This document shows, one piece after another, positions 19,634 to 27,525 of a DNA stretch of 41,183 bases. The notes under the pieces are model-generated. The model was not told the origin of the DNA. It did not search any database and saw only the letters and a program-made list of their open reading frames with translations. Position numbers and translations under genes: made by a program. Source of the DNA: an uncultured Bacteroidota bacterium (lineage in GTDB: Bacteria > Bacteroidota > Bacteroidia > Bacteroidales > F082); assembly GCA_937901015.1 (NCBI GenBank), contig CALCGQ010000101.1, forward strand, positions 1-41,183. The letters run 5' to 3'. The first letter of the stretch is position 1; every line of letters begins with the position of its first letter.

Positions 19634-20503
19634 CTACCATTCGTCACTGTCATCAAGACGAATATCGAAAAGGTCTTCCTCGCTTAATCCATGCCATTTA
19701 CATCCTTTTTTAGTACACAAATAAAAGTCAAGAAGTTTTGTTCGGGCACCAACGGCAAGTTTTGCAACTGGTGAACCACATTTACCGCATGTTTTTGATT
19801 TAGAAATGAGGCTGTCATCACAATGTGGACAGCTTACATTTTTTACTGTTTTATCTTCGGGTAGGAAAATTGTAGATTTTGATGAAAACACATTAAGATA
19901 TGGGCTTAACATCAGATATCCCTCTTTACCATTTAAAATTTTGACCGTTAGCATGCCATTATCTATCAAGGTTTTTTTACAAAGTGGGCAATAGGCTTGA
20001 AGAAAAGCTCCAGATTCAATAATCTCTTTCTTTTCATCTTTAGCACCGGTTTCAGGCATTTTATGGGCTCTTAGCTCTGTCTCAAAGTCAGGCTTCTCTT
20101 TACCAAAACCATATTCCTGATATAGTTTACTAAGGGCTACCGAAAGTTTGTCAAATTCAACTTTATGATCCTTACAACCTGTTCTTGAACAAATACTAAC
20201 CTTACCTCCCATATCTAAATAAAAAGGAACCATCGGTGCTTTGCATGACAGACAATCAAGGTCTGAAACTATTTGTACTTCGCAGTGAGGGCAATAAAAT
20301 CTGGCTACTTCACCCTGAACCATTTCAAGATCAGACTTGTAGTTATAGCTTTCATATATGGAACTAAGGTTAATAGTACCCTTTTTATCTAAGATCTCAA
20401 TATTTAGTTTAATACTTGGCTCGTTATCAATAAGCTGATTATGATCCATTAATGAATGACCACAATCAGGGCAATTTACCTTCAATGACATTAATTCATA
20501 CAT
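19634..20503 (-). CDS. Stand-alone double Zn-ribbon protein, homologous to the N-terminal extension of the NfnB-like protein
   Basis: CPDC, CPHC, CLSC, CSRTGC, CPLC, CPHC, CGKC and CTKKGCKWHGLS motifs; C-terminal half aligns by eye with residues ~10-140 of the 16909..18720 product. Confidence 0.8.
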   Translation of the reverse strand: MYELMSLKVNCPDCGHSLMDHNQLIDNEPSIKLNIEILDKKGTINLSSIYESYNYKSDLEMVQGEVARFYCPHCEVQIVSDLDCLSCKAPMVPFYLDMGGKVSICSRTGCKDHKVEFDKLSVALSKLYQEYGFGKEKPDFETELRAHKMPETGAKDEKKEIIESGAFLQAYCPLCKKTLIDNGMLTVKILNGKEGYLMLSPYLNVFSSKSTIFLPEDKTVKNVSCPHCDDSLISKSKTCGKCGSPVAKLAVGARTKLLDFYLCTKKGCKWHGLSEEDLFDIRLDDSDEW

Positions 20504-20835
20504 CTTGTAACGTTTTAATTATTTAACAGGTTTAGCATAATATCTACACAATAATAATAAAAAAAAACGGTAAATCCTTACGTTATAAATTGTTAGTCAG
20601 TAATTGGGATTAAAAATTATCGAATAGTCTCCTTTTTTTTGTAACCTATAGTAATTGCTGGATTGCGGAGGTTTTGGGTTTATTCATGATTGCTAAATAG
20701 AAGATAATATGGAGTTTATGAATCTCTATGGGTGAATTGGTGGAAAAAATTCACTTTCCTTTTGTTTGTAATTGCTAGATTGAAAACTTTATGTTAAATC
20801 CTTATTTAAATGAATTCTAAATAAAAAGATATTGT

Positions 20836-20843
20836 TATTTTTG
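20836..20843 (+). promoter_or_regulatory. Candidate -7 element TATTTTTG upstream of the slyD-like gene
   Basis: Matches Bacteroidetes TAnnTTTG consensus 44 nt upstream of the ATG; -33 box unclear. Confidence 0.3.
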
Positions 20844-20886
20844 CTGATTCTAAATAAATGATTACAATAACTTAATTATATAAGTC

Positions 20887-21522
20887 ATGAAAATATCAAC
20901 TAATGCTGCGGCACAGGTTTCATATAAAATTCAAACCAATGACAAGAGTGGTGAGTTAATAGAATTTGCTGATAGTAAAAATCCAAGACTACTAATCTTT
21001 GGTAATAGTTCATTAATACCTGGATTTGAGACTCACATGGATGGACTACAGGCTGGTGATGATTTTGAGTTTTCTCTTAATCCAGAAGAGTCCTTCGGTA
21101 GCTATAGAGATGAACTTATGGTAAGTGTACCTAAATCTGCGTTTATGATTGATGGTGTTTTGAAAGAAGATTTACTTTATCTGGGAAATGAAATATCAAT
21201 GCTTGACAATAACAGTAATGTTGTATCAGGTAGGGTAATTGAAATCAACCCTGATAATGTTAAGATGGATTTCAATCATAAATTAGCAGGAAGTGGCTTG
21301 TTTGTTACCGGTACAATTCATAGTGTTCGTGAAGTTACTGCTGATGACCTTGCACCTGCAGGTGGCTGTGGTTCTGGATGTGGTTGCTCAAGTAACAAAA
21401 ATGAAAGCTCTTGTGGAACAGGAGAAAAGTCCCATGATCATGCCTATGAAGATGATTGCCCAAGTTGTGGTAATCCTGCTGAACTTCGTGGAAAAGGTCA
21501 TGGCAATTGTGGCTGTGGTTAG
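20887..21522 (+). CDS. slyD: FKBP-type peptidyl-prolyl cis-trans isomerase, SlyD-like, with Cys/His-rich C-terminal tail
   Basis: 'LIPGFETHMDGLQAGDDFEFSLNPEESFGSY' FKBP/SlyD signature; tail CGSGCGCSSNKNESSCGTGEKSHDHAYEDDCPSCGNPAELRGKGHGNCGCG. Confidence 0.9.
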   Translation: MKISTNAAAQVSYKIQTNDKSGELIEFADSKNPRLLIFGNSSLIPGFETHMDGLQAGDDFEFSLNPEESFGSYRDELMVSVPKSAFMIDGVLKEDLLYLGNEISMLDNNSNVVSGRVIEINPDNVKMDFNHKLAGSGLFVTGTIHSVREVTADDLAPAGGCGSGCGCSSNKNESSCGTGEKSHDHAYEDDCPSCGNPAELRGKGHGNCGCG

Positions 21523-21558
21523 TCGTAAATATATTACCAATATTAACACATAGTAATT

Positions 21559-21643
21559 CAGATAATTTATAGCTTTACAATCTGATACTTAGAATCTTAA
21601 TCAGTATCTAAGTATCAGATTGATAAACAGTTATAATTATCTG
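21559..21643 (+). promoter_or_regulatory. Nested inverted repeats directly upstream of gdhA
   Basis: Inner 15-bp perfect arms AATCTGATACTTAGA (21579-21593) / TCTAAGTATCAGATT (21607-21621); outer 9-bp arms CAGATAATT (21559-21567) / AATTATCTG (21635-21643); gdhA ATG at 21648. Confidence 0.6.
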
Positions 21644-21647
21644 GCAA

Positions 21648-22934
21648 ATGGAAAATAACCCTTATAACCCTTTTCATGCAGCTCAACTTCAATTTGATCA
21701 TGCTGCAGAAATGCTTGATCTTGATAAATCAACAAAAGACCTGCTCAGAAATTCTCTTCATGAGCATCATTTTTTGATTCCAGTTAAGCTGGATGATGGA
21801 ACAGTACAGGTCTTTAAAGGTTACAGAATACAACATAATAATGCTCGCGGACCAATTAAAGGAGGACTAAGGTTTCATCCTCAGGAAACGGTTGATTCGG
21901 TTAGAGCCTTAGCCATGTGGATGACATGGAAAACAGCGGTTGTAGACCTACCTCTTGGTGGTGGCAAAGGAGGTGTTATTTGTGACCCACATAATCTTAG
22001 TGAATCTGAACAAGAAAGACTTTGCAGAGGATGGGTGCGACAGGTTTATAAAATAATGGGACCTGATGTGGACATTCCTGCTCCGGATATAATGACCAAT
22101 GCTCAACATATGTTATGGATGTTAGATGAGTATGAAGTTATTACAGGTATTAAAGCACCAGGAGCATTTACTGGAAAACCAGTAGGAATGGGAGGTTCTC
22201 TTGGTAGGAAAGAAGCTACTGGGTATGGAGTAATTATTACTGTTCGGGAAGCTCTTATGGAGTTAAATATATCGCCTGCAGACACCGTAGCTAGTATTCA
22301 GGGTTTTGGCAGAGTAGCTCAGTATGCTATTGAATTGTACACTCAAATTGGGGGAAAGGTTATCTGTGTTTCTTCGTGGGATCAGACAGAACAAAAAAGC
22401 TATTCTTTTCGAAAATTATCTGGAATAGACCTAGAGGAATTGAAATCTGTAACTGATGTCTTTGGTGGAATACAGAAGCAAAAAGCAGAAGATCTTGGAT
22501 ATGAGGTCCTACCAGGAGATGCATGGCTGGAACAGGAAGTAGATATCCTAATTCCGGCTGCAATTGAAAACCAGATTACAATTGAAAATGTAATTAAAAT
22601 CAGTCAAAAAGTTAAAATTGTTGCTGAAGGTGCTAATGGACCAACCACTCCGGATGCTTCTAAGATAATTGAAGATCGTAATATTTTCCTGATTCCTGAT
22701 TTCCTTGCCAGTGCCGGTGGAGTAACCTGTAGCTATTTTGAGCAGGTTCAAAGTAATATTAATTACTACTGGGAAAAGGATGAAGTCCTGAGTAAACTAG
22801 ACATTAAAATGACTTCAGCATTTATTGCGGTTAGCGATTTTGCTAAAGAAAATGGCCTTGGAATGCGAGATGCGGCATATGTGATTTCTGTTGATAGAGT
22901 TGCACAGGCATGCCATGCTCGGGGATGGGTTTAA
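21648..22934 (+). CDS. gdhA: Glu/Leu/Phe/Val dehydrogenase family glutamate dehydrogenase
   Basis: 'YRIQHNNARGPIKGGLRFHPQETVDSVRALAMWMTWKTAVVDLPLGGGKGGVICDP', 'VASIQGFGRVAQYAIELYTQIGGKVICVSS'. Confidence 0.95.
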   Translation: MENNPYNPFHAAQLQFDHAAEMLDLDKSTKDLLRNSLHEHHFLIPVKLDDGTVQVFKGYRIQHNNARGPIKGGLRFHPQETVDSVRALAMWMTWKTAVVDLPLGGGKGGVICDPHNLSESEQERLCRGWVRQVYKIMGPDVDIPAPDIMTNAQHMLWMLDEYEVITGIKAPGAFTGKPVGMGGSLGRKEATGYGVIITVREALMELNISPADTVASIQGFGRVAQYAIELYTQIGGKVICVSSWDQTEQKSYSFRKLSGIDLEELKSVTDVFGGIQKQKAEDLGYEVLPGDAWLEQEVDILIPAAIENQITIENVIKISQKVKIVAEGANGPTTPDASKIIEDRNIFLIPDFLASAGGVTCSYFEQVQSNINYYWEKDEVLSKLDIKMTSAFIAVSDFAKENGLGMRDAAYVISVDRVAQACHARGWV

Positions 22935-22949
22935 TCTAACTTTACTAGA

Positions 22950-24695
22950 ATGAATAATACCAACGAAATAGTTGCTTTTAACAGAAGTAGTTTCCTGAAT
23001 GCAGATAAAAAGATCACCTTCATTGGAACGGGTGAATTTGGTGGCAAGGCTAGTGGATTGATCAATATTGCAGAGGTTCTCAGGAATAAAATCGATAAGG
23101 ATAGTTATTCTGGAATTGACATTGATATCCCGGCTATGACTGTAATAAGGTCCGATGTGTTTGATGCATTTATGAAAAGAAATAATCTGTACAGGATTGC
23201 TCTTTCTGATTCTCCTGATGATAGAATTGCACATGCATTTCAAAAAGCCAGTCTACCATTTGAGATACTTGGTGACTTAAGGTCATTAAACTCACAAGTG
23301 GTTACTCCACTCGCAGTTAGGTCTTCTAGTATTCTTGAAGATTCACAGCATGAACCTTTTGCTGGAATCTATGGAACGAAAATGACTCCTAATAATCAAC
23401 CGGATACTACTACAAGATTCAATAAGCTGGTGGAAGCCATCAAGTTTGTATATGCCTCTACATTTTTTAAAGCTGCCAAAGATTACCTTAAGGCAACGAA
23501 GTATAGTACTGAAGATGAGAAAATGTCAGTAATTATTCAGGAAGTTATGGGACAACGTCATGGATCAAGGTACTATCCTGAATTATCGGGTGTTGCCCGT
23601 TCATATAATTACTATGCATTTGGAAATGCTGACCCTGAAGATGGAATTCTCAATCTGGCTTTAGGCCTTGGAAAAACAATTGTCGACGGTGGTCTTTCTT
23701 GGTCAGTATCACCAAAATATCCACGGTCAGAACCTCCATTTGGCGGAATTTCTGATATGTTGAAAAACACACAGAATACATTCTGGTCAGTTAATATGGG
23801 GAAGGCTCCTGCTTATGATCCGGTTAACGAAGCTGAATATTTATTAAACCAAAATATAACTGAGGCAGAGGATGATAATGTACTTAGAAACATCGTCTCT
23901 ACACTCGACTCTAAATCCGGCAGGGTAGTTATGGGAACTGGAAAAACAGGCCCTAGAATTCTAACATTTGCACCAATACTTAGGTCAAGTGAAGTCCCTT
24001 TTGTTAATTTGGTTTCAAAACTTATGTCAGTTTGTGAAGAAGCAGAAGGCGATCCTGTGGAAATAGAGTTTGCTATGACTTTTCATAATGATAAGCCACA
24101 TAGATTGGGATTTCTGCAAGTCAGACCAATGGTGGTTTCCAATGAAGTTGTGGATGTAGTTCGGGAGGAACTTGTAAGTGATACAGTATTATGTTCCTCA
24201 CCGCAAGTACTAGGAAACGGTGTTAATAACCAAATTCGGGATATAATCTACTTAAAGCTTGATAAGTATGATGCTCAAATAACTTATAAAATTGCTGCTG
24301 AGATTGAAAAACTAAACAGCGCTCTGATGAAGGATGGAAAGCCATATTTGCTTTTTGGTTACGGCAGATGGGGAACTTCTGATGCTTGGGCTGGAATACC
24401 TGTTGACTGGGGTCAGATCGCTGGTGCTAAAGTGATAGTGGAAGCACCCTTGGAAGGTATGAATACCGAATTGAGTCAAGGGTCACATTTCTTTCATAAT
24501 GTTACTGGATTTGGAGTTATGTACTTTTCTGTTCCATATTCAGGAGAGTTTCCAATAGATTGGGATTGGTTAAATAACCAGCCATGTGAGAATGAAACTG
24601 AGTTGATCAGGCATATCTGTTTATCAGAACCTCTGGATATCAAAGTTGATGGTAAAACGGGTAATGGTGTCATCAATAAACCATTGAAATCATGA
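22950..24695 (+). CDS. PEP/pyruvate-binding (PPDK N-terminal ATP-grasp) domain protein A, without His-swivel domain
   Basis: 'GEFGGKASGLINIAEVL', 'PLAVRSSSILEDSQHEPFAGIYGT', 'VIIQEVMGQRHG..YYPELSGVARS', 'GDPVEIEFAMTFHNDKPHRLGFLQVRPM'; C-terminal 'FGYGRWGTSDAWAGIPVDWGQIAGAKVIVE...SQGSHFFHNVTGFGVMYFSV'. Confidence 0.88.
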   Translation: MNNTNEIVAFNRSSFLNADKKITFIGTGEFGGKASGLINIAEVLRNKIDKDSYSGIDIDIPAMTVIRSDVFDAFMKRNNLYRIALSDSPDDRIAHAFQKASLPFEILGDLRSLNSQVVTPLAVRSSSILEDSQHEPFAGIYGTKMTPNNQPDTTTRFNKLVEAIKFVYASTFFKAAKDYLKATKYSTEDEKMSVIIQEVMGQRHGSRYYPELSGVARSYNYYAFGNADPEDGILNLALGLGKTIVDGGLSWSVSPKYPRSEPPFGGISDMLKNTQNTFWSVNMGKAPAYDPVNEAEYLLNQNITEAEDDNVLRNIVSTLDSKSGRVVMGTGKTGPRILTFAPILRSSEVPFVNLVSKLMSVCEEAEGDPVEIEFAMTFHNDKPHRLGFLQVRPMVVSNEVVDVVREELVSDTVLCSSPQVLGNGVNNQIRDIIYLKLDKYDAQITYKIAAEIEKLNSALMKDGKPYLLFGYGRWGTSDAWAGIPVDWGQIAGAKVIVEAPLEGMNTELSQGSHFFHNVTGFGVMYFSVPYSGEFPIDWDWLNNQPCENETELIRHICLSEPLDIKVDGKTGNGVINKPLKS

Positions 24696-27430
24696 GTGAG
24701 AATAAACCACTTGATAGCATAATTGTTGAGTTAAAGGAGAGAGCGAAAGAGCTTAACTGTCTTTACAAAATTCAGGAATTATTAAATAGAACGCCCACAA
24801 TTGATGATCATGTTTGGAATGATATTATTGATTCTATTCCTGCGGGCTTTCAATTTCCTGATATCTGTGTAGTAAGAGTTACAGAAATTGCTGGTGAACA
24901 TATTTCTGATGGTTTTACTGAATCAAAATGGGTATTGAAATCAGATATTCTTGCTCAGGATCAGGTGGTTGGGCATATGCAGGTTTTCTATACAGAGGAA
25001 AGGCCAGACGCTGATGAAGGGCCCTTTTTGAAAGAAGAGCGAAGACTGATTGATAATATTGCTGAAAGGATAGGCTTTCAAATTCTTCATCAAAAGTTAA
25101 AATCTGTTTTTGAAGACAGAAAGAAAACAGATCAAAGAGAAGACTGGTGGGCTGTGCTTGATATGTTAAAGCAAACTGATCCTAAGCTGTTGGTGAGACT
25201 TTCAAGAAAGATGGTTAACTACTTATGTTGGACTGGTGTTAATGAAGCTGATAGTTTGCTGGAGAAGTTTAGTCCAATGGTTAAAAATGAAGGCGGAAAA
25301 TTGCTTTCAGAAATTAATAAACCTTATCAACGTCAATCGGATACTGATATGTTTGTGTTATCCTACCAAATTTTTCAGGTTGCTGGCAAACATATAAAGG
25401 AGAAGGATATTCTTAACCAGATTCAAAAATGGACTAAGGAAGATAAGTCTGACTTCCTCACAGAGATAATGGAAGACTCGGGTTCTACAGTAGCAACAAT
25501 TAGTGCTGCTATTGAAAGGTATCATCATCTAATTCCAAATATGCTTGAACTTACGGAATCTCGTGAAAAGAGCATAAAAGTTGCACTTATCAGAAGGCTA
25601 TTAACAGATCAACAGGACTTTATAGACATTGCCAAGAAAGTTGTTAAAGTGGATAGCTTTAATAAACTGCTTCACAATACCATACACCCTATTAATAGTC
25701 ATGGTCGGCTTGGTGGAAAGAGTTCAGGATTGTTTTTAGCTAAACAGATTTTAGAATCAAATACCTCAAAAAGTGAAACTTTTGATAAGATCAAAACTCC
25801 AAAAACCTGGTATATAACTTCAGATGGATTATTAAACTTCATGACTTATAATAATCTTGAAGAAATTGTAGAGCAGAAATATAAAGAGATTGGAAGAGTA
25901 AGGCAGGAATATCCATATGTAGTTCAGGTTTTTAAGAATTCAACATTTTCTCCGGAAATAATAAAAGGACTGTTGATGGCATTGGATGATTTTGGTGATG
26001 TGCCTCTTGTGGTAAGAAGTTCAAGTTTGCTTGAAGATAGGATAGGAGCAGTATTCGCCGGTAAATATAAGAGTCTGTTCATATCAAATTCAGGAGCAAA
26101 AGAGGAACGACTATCTGAATTAATGGATGCAATTGCCGAAGTATATGCTTCACTTTTTGGACCTGATCCCATAAACTACAGATCACAACATAAACTGTTA
26201 GATTATCAGGAAGAGATGGGGATAATGATTCAGGAAGTTGTGGGAACAAGGGTTGGACCCTACTTTTTTCCATCATTTGCAGGTGTCGCTTTCAGTAGGA
26301 ATGAATATCGTTGGTCATCAAGATTATTACCCGAAGATGGGTTAGTACGTATTGTTCCGGGACTGGGAACCAGAGCTGTTGATAGGTTGAGTAACGACTA
26401 TCCAATTATGCTATCTCCTGGAAAACCTGGATTAAGAGTTAATGTATCAGTTGATGAGATAATTAAATATTCACCAAAATTCATTGATGTAATCAATATT
26501 GAATCAGGTAGCTTTGAGACAATTGAAATTGAGTCCTTATTAAAACGATATGGCAAAGAGTATCCAGCTGTAAGTCGCGTATTATCTGTGTTGAAGGAGA
26601 ATCATATCCAACCTGCACGTCCTCTTGGAATGAACTTTAGTGAAAACACTTTTGTAGTAAATTTTGAAGGTCTTACTAAGCGAACATCATTCTTGAAAGA
26701 GATGATGGATATGATGAAGACACTTGAAGAAGCCTATGGAAATCCAGTTGATATTGAATTCGCACATAATGGTAAAGAGTTTTACTTGCTTCAATGTCGT
26801 TCGCAAAGTTATGTAAATGAAGACAAGCCGGCTGAAATACCAATAACTACTAATACAGAATCAGTATTATTTGCTTCTGATAAATACATAACTAATGGTT
26901 CTGTGCTTGGAATTACACATATTGTATATGTTGACCCTGTGAAATATGATCAGCTACCAAACCATGAATCAATGGTTAGGGTTGGAATAGCGATAGGTAA
27001 GATAAATGATATATTATCTGGTAGTAAATTCATATTAATAGGCCCAGGTCGTTGGGGAAGCCGTGGTGATATTAAATTGGGAGTAAGTGTTACTTATTCA
27101 GAAATAAACAATACTTCGATGCTAGTGGAAGTAGCTAAAAGAAAAAAAGATTATGTGCCTGACGTTTCCTTTGGAACACATTTTTTTCAAGACCTTGTTG
27201 AAGCTAATATCAAGTATTTGCCGCTTTACCCCGATGATGATAATGGGTTCTTTAATGATGATTTCTTTATTAATTCTGAAAATTCATACTCAAGCCTGGT
27301 ACCAGAAATGAAAGATCTTGGAAATGTAATTAAGGTAGTGGATACTTCATTATTAAATAAACATCTAAATGTTTACATGAATTCTATTATTGGTAAAGCT
27401 GTTGGAGTTATTGAAGATGAGGTAGTTTAA
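24692..27430 (+). CDS. PEP/pyruvate-binding ATP-grasp domain protein B with N-terminal GAF-like sensor region
   Basis: N-term 'LYKIQELLNRTPTIDDHVWNDIIDSIPAGFQFPDICVVRVT...EERPDADEGPFLKEERRLIDNIAERIG' resembles the GAF-like domain of sensor kinases; 'RLGGKSSGLFLAKQIL', 'PLVVRSSSLLEDRIGAVFAGKYKS', 'IMIQEVVGTRVGPYFFPSFAGVAFS', 'GPGRWGSRGDIKLGVSVTYSEINN'. ATGA overlap with gene A. Confidence 0.87.
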   Translation: MSENKPLDSIIVELKERAKELNCLYKIQELLNRTPTIDDHVWNDIIDSIPAGFQFPDICVVRVTEIAGEHISDGFTESKWVLKSDILAQDQVVGHMQVFYTEERPDADEGPFLKEERRLIDNIAERIGFQILHQKLKSVFEDRKKTDQREDWWAVLDMLKQTDPKLLVRLSRKMVNYLCWTGVNEADSLLEKFSPMVKNEGGKLLSEINKPYQRQSDTDMFVLSYQIFQVAGKHIKEKDILNQIQKWTKEDKSDFLTEIMEDSGSTVATISAAIERYHHLIPNMLELTESREKSIKVALIRRLLTDQQDFIDIAKKVVKVDSFNKLLHNTIHPINSHGRLGGKSSGLFLAKQILESNTSKSETFDKIKTPKTWYITSDGLLNFMTYNNLEEIVEQKYKEIGRVRQEYPYVVQVFKNSTFSPEIIKGLLMALDDFGDVPLVVRSSSLLEDRIGAVFAGKYKSLFISNSGAKEERLSELMDAIAEVYASLFGPDPINYRSQHKLLDYQEEMGIMIQEVVGTRVGPYFFPSFAGVAFSRNEYRWSSRLLPEDGLVRIVPGLGTRAVDRLSNDYPIMLSPGKPGLRVNVSVDEIIKYSPKFIDVINIESGSFETIEIESLLKRYGKEYPAVSRVLSVLKENHIQPARPLGMNFSENTFVVNFEGLTKRTSFLKEMMDMMKTLEEAYGNPVDIEFAHNGKEFYLLQCRSQSYVNEDKPAEIPITTNTESVLFASDKYITNGSVLGITHIVYVDPVKYDQLPNHESMVRVGIAIGKINDILSGSKFILIGPGRWGSRGDIKLGVSVTYSEINNTSMLVEVAKRKKDYVPDVSFGTHFFQDLVEANIKYLPLYPDDDNGFFNDDFFINSENSYSSLVPEMKDLGNVIKVVDTSLLNKHLNVYMNSIIGKAVGVIEDEVV

Positions 27431-27490
27431 TAGCCTTTTTCACATAACTTGAATGCTCACTATTTCAGTTTTTTTATCATATATTTTTCA

Positions 27491-27498
27491 TAAATTTG
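27491..27498 (+). promoter_or_regulatory. Candidate -7 element TAAATTTG for the histidine kinase gene
   Basis: Exact TAnnTTTG match just upstream; spacing favours translation from ATG 27526 rather than 27508. Confidence 0.4.
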
Positions 27499-27525
27499 TA
27501 GAATAGCATGTGCTTAACTTTTAAT

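Noticed and set aside
21293-21553. Alternative-frame ORF (86 aa) in the slyD tail
   Set aside because: Val/Ala-rich shadow frame of the Cys/Gly-rich tail; the SlyD frame is clearly the real one.
22815-23243. 142-aa minus-strand ORF across the gdhA/ATP-grasp A junction
   Set aside because: Antisense to two well-supported genes; no signature motifs.
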